Positions 22,807 through 31,239 of a DNA stretch of 47,055 nucleotides are shown piece after piece. Source of the DNA: Treponema sp. (GTDB lineage: Bacteria > Spirochaetota > Spirochaetia > Treponematales > Treponemataceae); the NCBI GenBank assembly GCA_022510925.1, contig JAFLSO010000013.1, positions 1-47,055 of the forward strand. The letters are read 5' to 3'. Under the pieces are notes generated by a model. It worked only from the letters and a program-made list of their open reading frames with translations, did no database searches and had not been told where the DNA came from. Every line of letters begins with the position of its first letter. Position 1 is the first letter of the stretch. Made by a program: the position numbers and the translations under genes.

Positions 22807-24738
22807 CTAATACGTAAGCTGATAGTTATTTCGCTCGCAGTAAGCATCCCAGTCTTTGTCGTCCATGGTAAACTGCTTTTCGCGCAGACCTCCGAATCCC
22901 ACTAAAGAATTCACAAAAACCTCGCTGCCCTCCAGAATCCTGTGGGAGTTCAGTGACACGCTGGTCCAGTATCTTATCGGAATCATGTTGTAATGTAACA
23001 AAAGGCCTTTCTCACATTCCGCCAGAATAGTTTTTCTTGTCTCCATGTCGGATCGCACATACTCGCCCTCGCACAGAGCGATGTACCATGCGTTATATGA
23101 CTTTGTAATATTCTTTCCGTCCAGATTTATTGTCACCGTCTCTTTATAGGGATCAAAGCCGTACTCGTTAAGGGCATCGGCGTCAGCATAGCACCATAAT
23201 ATTCCGTAAGGGTCAAACGTGCTTCCTCCCCATCCGGTCATCGCCACGTCCACAGCGCCGTTCTTCATGTTTGTATAATAGTTCTCGTCCGTCACCATCT
23301 TTACGTTTATGCGGCCCTCCAGACTGGTTCCTTTTGACGCCTCGTTAAACGCATCCTGCATGAACGCCACTGAATTCGTGTTCGTGTCGCTGGTGTTGTA
23401 AGTGTGATAATCTACCTGAACTTTATCGCCAGCCTTTATGTCGCCGTTGGAAAAAGCCTTGTCGTAAGCGCGCTGCATCAGAGCCCTTGCCTTGTCTATG
23501 TCATAGCCCGTTATGTCCTCTACGTTCTGCGTGTCATATATCTCGCATAAGATTCTTTTTGCCTGCTCGCTCTCACGGTAAAGCTCTCCGGTCTCGGGAT
23601 CGCACACGTAGGAATAGTTTATGAGCCCCAGGCCCACGTCGCTTGCCGGAGAGATGGTGTTCACGTATTTCTGCCTGTCAAGCGCAAGGGAAAGGGCGTG
23701 CCTGAAATCCACGTAAGAGATTATGCTGTGGTTTATTCCCGGAACCTCCTCTTTTTTGAGCGACTCCTTATCTATGTTGAAGCTGAGTTTCCATGTGTAT
23801 GAGAGCGGGGTGTCATATCTGTAATCGCTGTTGCCGTATTTCTGAAGGTCGTTGGCGTCCAGTCCCACATCGTCTATTTTCCCCTGCAAAAAAAGATTCA
23901 TGATAGTGTTGTGGTCCGTTATGAACTGAAGGTCTATGTCTGTGGTCTGATAAAGATTCTCGTGCCTGCCGTCGCTCCAGCCGTACCAGCTCTCATTCCT
24001 CACAAAGTGCATGGACTTGTCTGCCTGGTACCGCGATATTTTATACGGGCCGCAGCTTGCGGAAGTCTCTATGGAAGTTCCGTAGGAAGTCTTTACAAGT
24101 CCGCCCGTCTCTTTTTTATTCGCCTCAAACAATCTTTCATGCAGCAGGAACGGGTTTGTCAGTCCGTACTCCACAAAGAAAAGTGTCTGCGGTTTGGAAA
24201 GAATCAGGGTGAAAGAATGCTCGCCGTTTACAATGAAGCCCACGTCGCTCCAGGAGGACTTGCCCTCATAATAAGCCTGCGCGCCGCTTAGAGCCAGCGT
24301 GTCCTGATACCACGATGAGGCGCGGTAGTTTTTCATCTGCGGATTCAGATACTGCTTTACGGAGTATTCGTAAGTGTACGCCGTTATAGGAGTGCCGTCA
24401 TCCCACGTCGCAAGCGGATTTAAATTTATGAGCCAGGCGATTCCCTCTTCCCTGTCGTACAGGGCGCTAACATCCTGCGGAAAATCAGAGGCAAGCTCGC
24501 AGATAAGCTCATAGCCTTCAGGATTAGATGAAATCACAAATTCGTAGAGGGCGGAGCTTGTGAAAGAAATCACCGTCGCCTCATCGCCAAGTTTGTATTC
24601 TGCCGGATTCCAAGTAGAAGGAGATGTGGATGTAGTTCTGTATGTGTAACGATTCTCTCCCCGATCATTATCCGGCCTGCAGGAAATCAAAGCCACACAG
24701 AAAAAACATGCCGCGAAAAAAATAAAAACTCTACGCAC
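22807..24738 (-). CDS. oppA: Oligopeptide-binding lipoprotein OppA
   Basis: 643 residues from GTG 24738, preferred over ATG 24771 because GGGAGG sits six bases upstream of the GTG and it gives a compact signal peptide (VRRVFIFFAACFFCVALISC, lipid-bearing Cys20). The mature part is a class C solute-binding protein (SBP family 5): LNPLATWDDGTPITAYTYEYSVK, FRHALSLALDRQKYVN, and AMTGWGGSTFDPYGIL. It captures peptides outside the inner membrane and hands them to OppBC. First gene of the opp set, directly after the PAP2 gene. Confidence 0.92.
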   Translation of the reverse strand: MRRVFIFFAACFFCVALISCRPDNDRGENRYTYRTTSTSPSTWNPAEYKLGDEATVISFTSSALYEFVISSNPEGYELICELASDFPQDVSALYDREEGIAWLINLNPLATWDDGTPITAYTYEYSVKQYLNPQMKNYRASSWYQDTLALSGAQAYYEGKSSWSDVGFIVNGEHSFTLILSKPQTLFFVEYGLTNPFLLHERLFEANKKETGGLVKTSYGTSIETSASCGPYKISRYQADKSMHFVRNESWYGWSDGRHENLYQTTDIDLQFITDHNTIMNLFLQGKIDDVGLDANDLQKYGNSDYRYDTPLSYTWKLSFNIDKESLKKEEVPGINHSIISYVDFRHALSLALDRQKYVNTISPASDVGLGLINYSYVCDPETGELYRESEQAKRILCEIYDTQNVEDITGYDIDKARALMQRAYDKAFSNGDIKAGDKVQVDYHTYNTSDTNTNSVAFMQDAFNEASKGTSLEGRINVKMVTDENYYTNMKNGAVDVAMTGWGGSTFDPYGILWCYADADALNEYGFDPYKETVTINLDGKNITKSYNAWYIALCEGEYVRSDMETRKTILAECEKGLLLHYNMIPIRYWTSVSLNSHRILEGSEVFVNSLVGFGGLREKQFTMDDKDWDAYCERNNYQLTY

Positions 24739-24763
24739 AGTCTCCCTCCCGCTCAGCGCGCTT

Positions 24764-25753
24764 CTACTCATCCTTCCTAATCTTTTTATGTATGATGGAG
24801 AACACCGCAGGATACGCCGCCGTGACCCAAATGTAAAGCATGAAATATTTTATAAAATAATACGCATAAAGTGAATGCATGGCCGGCTTAAGAAGCAAAG
24901 ATGTAAGGACAAAAATAATCGCCACGCCTAAAGCGCCCGCAAGCCCCCTGAGAATTTTTAGTCCCGCGGAGCATTCCGTGCTGAATTTAATCCATCGCTT
25001 CTCTATGAGCCATCCCCACAGAACGGCACAGAAACTTCCCGCTCCGCCGAAAAAATCATTCTTCATGTCTGCGGGATCCACAACTATGTTTCCGTTTATA
25101 TAATTCACAGGATAATTTTTTAAAAGAACGAACGCTGACGCGGAGGCTATGATGACTGTGCCAGATAAGACAATCAGCACGTCCCGTTTTTTTCCCTCAG
25201 TTCCGCGGGCCTCCCAACGCAGAATCAAATCCGAAATCCACACGAACAGCGCGCCCACGCACAAAGCCACAAGCACATCCTGCGGAGTATGCACGCTCAG
25301 GAAATTCCTGGAGAACGCCACAATCAGAATCACGGCGGCGCAGAGAATTACTGCCCAGAGCCATCTGTGATTTTTCTGCTCCATATCCTTTCTGCACAAT
25401 GCGTAGCCCAAAGTCCCGAACTCTCCGACCACCGCCTGTGTATGCCCGCTGGGAAAAGAGTATCCTGTGGCGCCGGCCTGTGCCCTAGGCGGAGGATTTA
25501 TGCGGCGGTCACGAATCCAGGGACGGTACGCGCACACGCAGTTTTTGATTATGTTGTTTACAAAAGTTCCTATGGACTGCGAGAAAAGAATAAAAAGCCC
25601 CATGCGTTTCTCCAAGCACCAGTAAATCGTGCAGATTAAAAGAACCGTCAGGGGATTGAAAGGAATGTCCGTGATAAATGAAAAGAAATTCTCTGTGCCC
25701 TTCCCCAAACTTAAACGCAAATTCTGAAGCCATAAAAGATAAGTAATGTCCAT
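24764..25753 (-). CDS. PAP2-superfamily membrane phosphatase
   Basis: 329 residues from ATG 25753. Three phosphatase motifs are complete: KNCVCAYRP (K-x6-RP), YSFPSGH and SRNFLSVHTPQD (SR-x5-H-x3-D), set between hydrophobic helices, with several further helices at the C-terminus beyond the usual core. Substrates in this family are lipid phosphates such as phosphatidate or undecaprenyl diphosphate; which one is unknown. The upstream open frame to 25891 is not used: ATG 25753 has a TTGCAA-17-TACAAT promoter ending six bases before it. It heads the PAP2-opp operon; oppA starts 25 bases after its stop. Confidence 0.87.
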   Translation of the reverse strand: MDITYLLWLQNLRLSLGKGTENFFSFITDIPFNPLTVLLICTIYWCLEKRMGLFILFSQSIGTFVNNIIKNCVCAYRPWIRDRRINPPPRAQAGATGYSFPSGHTQAVVGEFGTLGYALCRKDMEQKNHRWLWAVILCAAVILIVAFSRNFLSVHTPQDVLVALCVGALFVWISDLILRWEARGTEGKKRDVLIVLSGTVIIASASAFVLLKNYPVNYINGNIVVDPADMKNDFFGGAGSFCAVLWGWLIEKRWIKFSTECSAGLKILRGLAGALGVAIIFVLTSLLLKPAMHSLYAYYFIKYFMLYIWVTAAYPAVFSIIHKKIRKDE

Positions 25754-25759
25754 TATTGA

Positions 25760-25788
25760 ATTGTATTGTAGATTAAAGAAATTTGCAA
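25760..25788 (-). promoter_or_regulatory. Promoter of the PAP2-opp operon, predicted leaderless
   Basis: Minus strand: TTGCAA (25788-25783), 17-base spacer, TACAAT (25765-25760), six bases, ATG 25753. No Shine-Dalgarno sequence. Confidence 0.6.
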
Positions 25789-25874
25789 ATGGCACGCAGG
25801 AAAGCACGGCGCGGCCCGCAAAAACTTCTTTCCGCGAGCAGAAGAAATTCTTTCGGGGAGAAAATTCAGTCCGC

Positions 25875-25907
25875 AAAAAAATCCCGCACACCGAGTGGCA
25901 TGCGGGA
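25875..25907 (-). terminator. Rho-independent terminator after the enoyl reductase gene
   Basis: On the minus strand TCCCGCA pairs with TGCGGGA across a 12-base loop (25907-25882), followed by T7 (25881-25875). It separates fabV from the PAP2-opp operon. Confidence 0.85.
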
Positions 25908-25928
25908 CGTTCAGTTTCAGCCTAAGCG

Positions 25929-27158
25929 CTAGTCTATCTGCGTCATGTCCTGGATGTCTGCCTCGTAGTCAACGCCCTCCACATCAAATCCGTTTATGTT
26001 CAGGAAGTCGTGGCGGAGTCCCGCTAAATCGGTGAGCTCGCTCACGTTCTCTTCCGTGACGGCAGGCATGATGCGGTCTATCTCCGCCTGAACCGCGGAG
26101 TCCATCTCCCAGTCGTCAATGCGTATCCTGTTCTCCTCGTCAACAGGAACCTCACCTGCGCTTGAATTCTCTCCGGTATAAAGGCGCTCCGCAAAAAGAC
26201 GCTCCATCTGCTCTATGCATCCCTCATGCGTTCCCTTGTCTTTCATCACTTTGAAAAGCACGCCCAGATAAAGGCTTATGATGGGTATCACCGCGCTGGA
26301 ACGAGTTACAAGACCTTTGTTCACGCTTACGAACGCGCCTCCGCCAAGCGCCGTCTTTAAGGATGCGTCTATCGCATGCGCGCGCCTCTCCAAATCTTTT
26401 TTCGCCTCGCCTATGGTTCCGTCGCGGTAAATTGCATGGCTCAAAGAGGGGCCTATGTAAGAGTACGCCAGAGTGCGGCATCCCTGCGCGAGCACATCAG
26501 CATCAAGAAGCTGCCTGATCCAGCGCTCCCAGTCCTCGCCGCCCATAACTTTTACAGTATTTGGAATGTCGTCTCCTTCCGCGGGGTTAGTGGAGGCCTG
26601 GGTGATTTTTCCCGTCATCATGTCCAAGGCCGCGCCCGCATAGACCTGGCCTATGGGTTTAATGACTGATTTATAAAGAACCTTTGTGTCGGGGTCCGTG
26701 CGCACGGGGCTCGCCAGTGAATAAATCACAAGGTCCGCTTTCACGCCCCATTCCTTAAGCCGCGCGATTACGCTCGCACGGCACTCATCGCTGAACGCGT
26801 CCGCATTAAAGGTCACGGAGCGAAGCCCCTCTTTTTCCGCGGCGCGGTCAAACGCGGCATTGTTATACCATCCGGGTGTGCCGCCTTTTGTGACGGTGGG
26901 CTCCTTCTCAAACGAGACGCCTATTGTGTCGGCTCCGTACTCAAACGCGGCGCTTATGCGGCTGGCAAGACCGTAGCCTGTGGAGCAGCCTAACACCAGC
27001 ACCACCTTGGGACCAAGACCGCCTTCCTTAACGGACTTAATCCCGCGCTTCTCCTTCTGCCCCTTAACGTAAGCAATCTGGCGCTCAGTATCTTTCGCGC
27101 ATCCCACAGGATGAGCATTAATGCAGATGTTACTCCGAATCATCGGTTTAATGACCAT
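25929..27158 (-). CDS. fabV: trans-2-enoyl-CoA/ACP reductase (TER/FabV)
   Basis: 409 residues from ATG 27158, which has AAGGAG nine bases upstream; the longer frame to 27302 is not used. The sequence tracks the Treponema denticola TER closely: NICINAHPVGC start, nucleotide loop VLVLGCSTGYGLASR, SLASPVRTDP, and the active-site Tyr-x8-Lys in YRDGTIGEAK, then FVSVNKGLVTR and the C-terminal LTDLAGLRHDFL. It reduces crotonyl-CoA or longer enoyl thioesters with NADH, for fatty-acid synthesis or butyrate-type fermentation. It is a single-gene unit with its own promoter and terminator. Confidence 0.95.
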   Translation of the reverse strand: MVIKPMIRSNICINAHPVGCAKDTERQIAYVKGQKEKRGIKSVKEGGLGPKVVLVLGCSTGYGLASRISAAFEYGADTIGVSFEKEPTVTKGGTPGWYNNAAFDRAAEKEGLRSVTFNADAFSDECRASVIARLKEWGVKADLVIYSLASPVRTDPDTKVLYKSVIKPIGQVYAGAALDMMTGKITQASTNPAEGDDIPNTVKVMGGEDWERWIRQLLDADVLAQGCRTLAYSYIGPSLSHAIYRDGTIGEAKKDLERRAHAIDASLKTALGGGAFVSVNKGLVTRSSAVIPIISLYLGVLFKVMKDKGTHEGCIEQMERLFAERLYTGENSSAGEVPVDEENRIRIDDWEMDSAVQAEIDRIMPAVTEENVSELTDLAGLRHDFLNINGFDVEGVDYEADIQDMTQID

Positions 27159-27312
27159 AGTTTTCTCCTTAAAAATAAAATCCCGCCCGTCCGCTTTATA
27201 AGCCAGCGTGCAGACATGCGGCCATGCGCAAAGTAAAATCTTGGTTTCACCATCGCAGGGCCCCGAGCATAATAAAAAGTACACGAGCGTAGATTTTATC
27301 ATGCCGCATCTT

Positions 27313-27342
27313 AGTGTAGCGGGTTTTGACAGTTTTTGTCAA
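27313..27342 (-). promoter_or_regulatory. Candidate fabV promoter overlapping an inverted repeat
   Basis: Minus strand: TTGACA (27342-27337), 18-base spacer, TACACT (27318-27313), giving a leader of about 150 bases. The -35 is one arm of the perfect inverted repeat TTGACA-N5-TGTCAA (27326-27342), which could be an operator. Confidence 0.5.
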
Positions 27343-27399
27343 TTTGTCATAATTCTTAAAACTGGATTTGCCCGCATAGATTATTTCAGGCAAATATTC

Positions 27400-27405
27400 T
27401 ATAAT
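27400..27405 (+). promoter_or_regulatory. -10 element of the RluA-like gene, predicted leaderless
   Basis: Perfect TATAAT followed by six bases and ATG 27412; no Shine-Dalgarno sequence. The -35 region is poor. Confidence 0.5.
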
Positions 27406-27411
27406 TCTTTA

Positions 27412-28188
27412 ATGAAATCCATCGCAGACTACAGCACGCTTTATGCGGACGATGATATAATAGTTCTTAACAAACGGCCGGGGCTACTGGTGGCGGCGGA
27501 CCGCTACGATTTGGATGCGCCGCGCCTGGACAAAAGCGCGCAGAAAGAATTCGGGGAGATTTTCGCCGTGCACCGCATAGACCGCGACACAAGCGGAATC
27601 GTGGTTTACGCGCGCACACAGGAATCACAGAAATCGCTCTCCATGCAGTTTGAGAACCGTGAGGTAAAAAAAATCTATCACTGCCTGGTTTACGGGCATC
27701 CTCTGTGGAAAGACCTGCACGTGGACTTAAAGCTTATGATAGACGGAGACTCCCGGCACCGCACCGTGATAAGCCGCACGCACGGAAAGCCATCTGTAAC
27801 TGATTTTATAAATCTAGGCTCGTGCGGACCTTACAGCTGGATAGAGGCGCATCCGCTTACAGGACGCACGCATCAGATACGCGCGCACCTGCAGGCAAAC
27901 GGATTCAGCATCGTATGTGACCCGCTTTATTCCGGAAACCAGCATCCGGTCCTGCTAAGCGATTTTAAACGCAAATATAACGGCGACACTCTGGACGAGC
28001 GCCCTCTTCTAAGCCGCCTGGCGCTACATGCATATCAGATAACATTCAGGCATCCGCGCTCCGAAAAAGACATTTCTTTTACCGCGCCATACCCGCGTGA
28101 CCTGGAGGCGGTAAGAAAACAGCTGGCAAAAATATTTAAAGTCGATCCTCTGGGAACGGGCCCTCAGGAAAAGTCTCCTGAAATTTAA
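27412..28188 (+). CDS. RluA-family pseudouridine synthase
   Basis: 258 residues from ATG 27412. The family signature with catalytic Asp is HRIDRDTSG; flanking motifs DDIIVLNKRPGLLV and HPLTGRTHQIRAHL also match. It isomerises uridines in rRNA or tRNA; position cannot be assigned. There is no S4 domain, so it is closer to RluA than RluC/D. Upstream open sequence to 27208 lies in the promoter region and is not coding. The omptin-like gene begins three bases after the stop, so the two share a transcript. Confidence 0.88.
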   Translation: MKSIADYSTLYADDDIIVLNKRPGLLVAADRYDLDAPRLDKSAQKEFGEIFAVHRIDRDTSGIVVYARTQESQKSLSMQFENREVKKIYHCLVYGHPLWKDLHVDLKLMIDGDSRHRTVISRTHGKPSVTDFINLGSCGPYSWIEAHPLTGRTHQIRAHLQANGFSIVCDPLYSGNQHPVLLSDFKRKYNGDTLDERPLLSRLALHAYQITFRHPRSEKDISFTAPYPRDLEAVRKQLAKIFKVDPLGTGPQEKSPEI

Positions 28189-28191
28189 AGC

Positions 28192-29190
28192 ATGAGAAAA
28201 ATTCCGGCCGTAGTTTTTATGTTCCTGCTCGCATTTCCTTTCCACGCGCAGATTTTTAACGCGGGCTCCACGGAGATAAAGCTTTCGGCGGAGCCTCAGA
28301 TGGGCATAACATTCGGAAAACTGGGCGAGTACTTTTACGAAAAGGATTCCTCCGGCGACTACAAGCTTCTAAGCTTTCTGGAATGGGAGGAAAGTCCCTT
28401 GGTGACTTACGGAGGAAGCATAGATTTTTTCTGGAAAAATTTGGGCGTAAATCTGAATGCGGCGGGCGCCCTTCCTCTGCGGTGCGGTTTCATGTATGAC
28501 TCAGACTGGCTGGACCTTGATGCCGTGAAGAACAATTATTCCATAAGCGAGAATACCCTGAGCTCATATCTAAGCATATCCGCAGAGATAAAGTATGCCC
28601 TGCACATTAAAAGCACAACCGTGATTTTCCCTTACGCGGAATTCATGTACTCTTACAAAAGTCTCCGCGCACGGAACGGATACGGCTGGTACGGACAATA
28701 CCCGTACTCAAAAAAAGGCAATGTCTCCTGGGATTCCGATGACGCGAAAAAATTTGAGAAAGGCAGCCTTTGCGGCATAGACTATGAGCGGCTGGAGCTG
28801 TGCACTTTCATAGGCCTAACCGCACAGCAGAGCATAAAGCAGCGCGCGGTTTTTCTTATGGGCATAGCCGTGTCGCCGTTCACTTATGTAAGGTCCGTGG
28901 ACACGCACTGGGCCGACTTTGCAGGGACATACGGCACGGATTATCTGGACGTGGAGAAGTGCTGTTTCAGCAGGGCCAGGATTTTTACGGCGCTGTATTT
29001 TCCCGTGAGCAGAATTCTGGACCTGGGCATAAACGTTTGCGCCGAGGCGGGGCCGTTAGTGCAGGGAGACACATTCATTAAAAATCACGATGACAAAAAA
29101 TTCTATCCGTACCCATATCAAAGATATAAAAGCGGCGCGGACATATATGAGGTCCGGGCAAATATTTCCTGTGTGATTCACATACTCTGA
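28192..29190 (+). CDS. Omptin-like outer-membrane protease
   Basis: 332 residues with a cleavable signal (MRKIPAVVFMFLLAFPFHAQ) and then alternating beta-strand sequence of a small outer-membrane barrel. Omptin active-site residues are in place: MYDSDWLD (Asp103, Asp105) matches MxDxDWxD of OmpT, and SVDTHW (Asp237, His239) matches the second Asp-x-His pair. The strand FIGLTAQQS near 206-214 also fits. Length is close to OmpT. In enterobacteria omptins cut proteins next to basic residues at the cell surface and need lipopolysaccharide; a spirochaete version would probably use another lipid. The C-terminus ends ...CVIHIL, hydrophobic alternating as in barrel proteins. There are several cysteines, unusual for omptins. 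Confidence 0.8.
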   Translation: MRKIPAVVFMFLLAFPFHAQIFNAGSTEIKLSAEPQMGITFGKLGEYFYEKDSSGDYKLLSFLEWEESPLVTYGGSIDFFWKNLGVNLNAAGALPLRCGFMYDSDWLDLDAVKNNYSISENTLSSYLSISAEIKYALHIKSTTVIFPYAEFMYSYKSLRARNGYGWYGQYPYSKKGNVSWDSDDAKKFEKGSLCGIDYERLELCTFIGLTAQQSIKQRAVFLMGIAVSPFTYVRSVDTHWADFAGTYGTDYLDVEKCCFSRARIFTALYFPVSRILDLGINVCAEAGPLVQGDTFIKNHDDKKFYPYPYQRYKSGADIYEVRANISCVIHIL

Positions 29191-29258
29191 GAATCCCGGG
29201 GCGCGGCCTGTGATTGTAATCTTAACCGTTTAAAAATAATGTCTGCCGAAAAATTCTG

Positions 29259-29267
29259 TGATATAAT
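29259..29267 (+). promoter_or_regulatory. Extended -10 promoter of the cytidylate-kinase-like gene
   Basis: TGA directly before TATAAT (29262-29267), about 44 bases upstream of ATG 29312, which has a strong AAGGAGG. No good -35. Confidence 0.55.
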
Positions 29268-29311
29268 ATCTATGATATAAATAAGAGCATTAGAGAACAA
29301 GGAGGCGCGCA

Positions 29312-29962
29312 ATGAAAAAGATAATAACCATAAGCCGGGAATACGGAAGCGGAGGCCATTCCATCGCTAAGATGACGGCGGAAAAACTGGGCGTTCCATT
29401 TTATGATTCAGAGATTATAGACATGGCCGCAAAAGACTCCGGGCTTTCACCCGATTTTATAAAACAGAATGAGCAGAATATATCCTCTGGCTGGCTGTAC
29501 ACGCTTCTGCTCGGCGCAAGTTATGCGGCTCCCGGCACCACGTCAGTCGCCACAAACCACAACGCCGCCATGACCACGCTGCCGCTCGCGGACCAGGTGT
29601 TCAATGCCCAGCGGAACGTAATCATAGAGCTTGCCAAGAAAGGTCCGTGCGTGATAGTGGGCCGGTGCGCGGATTATATTCTGCGCCACTGCGAGGATAT
29701 AAACAGGGATGAGCTTCTCAACGTCTTTGTATACGCGCCGCTCGCGGACAAAGTTCAGCGTGCCATAGAGCAGAAAGGTCTGAATCCCGCCACCGCGGAG
29801 AAAGAAGTCAAGCTCATAGACAAAAGGCGCGCAAATCATTACAACACGTTCACTGAACGCACATGGGGAAACCGCATACATTACGATTTGCTCTTGAACA
29901 GCTCCCTGCTGGGTCTGGAAAAGTCCGCGGAACTTATAGTGGAGCTTGTAAAACGCACTTAA
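29312..29962 (+). CDS. Cytidylate kinase-like protein
   Basis: 216 residues starting KKIITISREYGSGGHSIAKMTAEKLG, the P-loop variant typical of the cytidylate-kinase-like family, then VPFYDSEIID, VIVGRCADYIL and DKRRANHYNTFT (the mobile lid arginines). It is longer in the middle than plain Cmk, with a Gly/Ala/Thr-rich loop near 65-90. Members of this group are often not the housekeeping CMP kinase, so the phosphate acceptor is open. The AAGGAGG Shine-Dalgarno sequence is eight bases from the ATG. Converges with the CNNM gene with a five-base gap. Confidence 0.85.
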   Translation: MKKIITISREYGSGGHSIAKMTAEKLGVPFYDSEIIDMAAKDSGLSPDFIKQNEQNISSGWLYTLLLGASYAAPGTTSVATNHNAAMTTLPLADQVFNAQRNVIIELAKKGPCVIVGRCADYILRHCEDINRDELLNVFVYAPLADKVQRAIEQKGLNPATAEKEVKLIDKRRANHYNTFTERTWGNRIHYDLLLNSSLLGLEKSAELIVELVKRT

Positions 29963-29967
29963 ATTTT

Positions 29968-31239
29968 TCAGAGAAGTTTTATGCGCACTGTCTGAATGCG
30001 GCGTGAGCTCTGGTCCTCCACTATGTAGACCACGCCGTTCTCTTTGTAGACCGCGCCTATGTTCGGAAGCTCTCCTAATCTTTCCAGAAGACATCCGCCC
30101 AGCGTAAAAAAATTGTCGCTCTCTATGTTAATGTTAAGGACCTCATTAAGGTCATCCGTTTTCATGTCGCCCGGAACTATGAACTCGTTCGTGGAGATAA
30201 CCGTTATGCGCTTCTCAGGAGAAACATCTCCCTCGCCGTATTCATCCGTAATGCGCCCCAGCACTCCGCGCAGTATGTCGTCCATGGTAACAATGCCGGA
30301 ATTCCCGCCGTACTCATTCACCACCACCGCGAAATTCTCTTTCTCTTTTTTAAATCTTTGCAGAAGCTCTATGGCGCTTAAAGTTCCGGGAACAAAATCC
30401 ACCTGGTCCATGCAGATGCGCACAAAGTCCTTGCTGTCTGTGATTGCCTTAAGCGCGAACAAAACGCTTTTATAATGCAGGACGCCGACTATGTTCTCCA
30501 CAGAATCCTCGTACACCGGCAGGCGGGAATATCCTGACTGAGCGAAAAGCTGCACCACCTCTTCCAGCGATGCGTCCACGGAGACATATTTTACCAGCGA
30601 GCGGTGCCTCATAATGTCGCGCACGTGAAGGTCCGAGAATTCAAAAATCCTGTTCAGCATGTCGCGCTCATTCTCTTCCAGCGTGCCCTCGTGCTCTCCC
30701 ACCTCCAAAAGAGTCTTTAGCTCCTCCTCCGTTATAAGAGGCGGATGTTTTTTCACTATCTTTTTTTCCAAGAAATTTATGAACGCCGAAAGCTGTCCGA
30801 AAATCCACACCACAGGAAAAAATATTTTTTGCAGGACCATTATAATTCCCGCGCGTTTCTGCGCCACGCCCTTAGGGTTTGAGGCCGCGTAAGTTTTGGG
30901 GATAATCTCGCTGAACATAATCAGAAGCATGCTGACCAGAGCGGTGGCATACGAGACATATTTTGCCCCGAACATATTCACGGAGAACGCAGTGGCCAGA
31001 GACGAAATAAGCGTGGTCACAAAATTAGTTCCGATAAGCACGGTGGAAATCAGCCTGTCCAGGTTTGAGCGCAGGGCGTGGACTTTCTGCGCGTTATGCT
31101 CATTATCCTTGAGCATCTGTCGCACAGTGATTTTAGAGAGGCTTGTGTACGCGGTCTCAGTGGAGGCAAAAAACGCCCCGCAGAAAATAAGCAGCGCTTC
31201 CGCCGCTACGTTGCAAATCACGTAAACCGCCATGCTCAT
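29968..31239 (-). CDS. CNNM/CorC (HlyC/CorC) family membrane protein, second of a pair
   Basis: 423 residues: N-terminal DUF21/CNNM membrane domain with several helices (about 5-185, including TSLSKITVRQML and FSEIIPKTYA), a CBS-domain pair (about 205-335: VRDIMRHRSLVKYVSV..., EYGGNSGIVTMDDIL) and a C-terminal CorC/HlyC nucleotide-binding-like domain. Family members are proposed or shown to export Mg2+ or other divalent ions, gated by ATP-Mg binding to CBS. It begins 4 bases inside the preceding paralogue, so both proteins are translationally coupled, possibly a heterodimer. Confidence 0.88.
   Translation of the reverse strand: MSMAVYVICNVAAEALLIFCGAFFASTETAYTSLSKITVRQMLKDNEHNAQKVHALRSNLDRLISTVLIGTNFVTTLISSLATAFSVNMFGAKYVSYATALVSMLLIMFSEIIPKTYAASNPKGVAQKRAGIIMVLQKIFFPVVWIFGQLSAFINFLEKKIVKKHPPLITEEELKTLLEVGEHEGTLEENERDMLNRIFEFSDLHVRDIMRHRSLVKYVSVDASLEEVVQLFAQSGYSRLPVYEDSVENIVGVLHYKSVLFALKAITDSKDFVRICMDQVDFVPGTLSAIELLQRFKKEKENFAVVVNEYGGNSGIVTMDDILRGVLGRITDEYGEGDVSPEKRITVISTNEFIVPGDMKTDDLNEVLNINIESDNFFTLGGCLLERLGELPNIGAVYKENGVVYIVEDQSSRRIQTVRIKLL

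Noticed and set aside
24739-24771. ATG 24771 as the start of oppA
   Set aside because: It overlaps the PAP2 gene end and has no Shine-Dalgarno sequence; GTG 24738 has GGGAGG and a normal lipoprotein signal.
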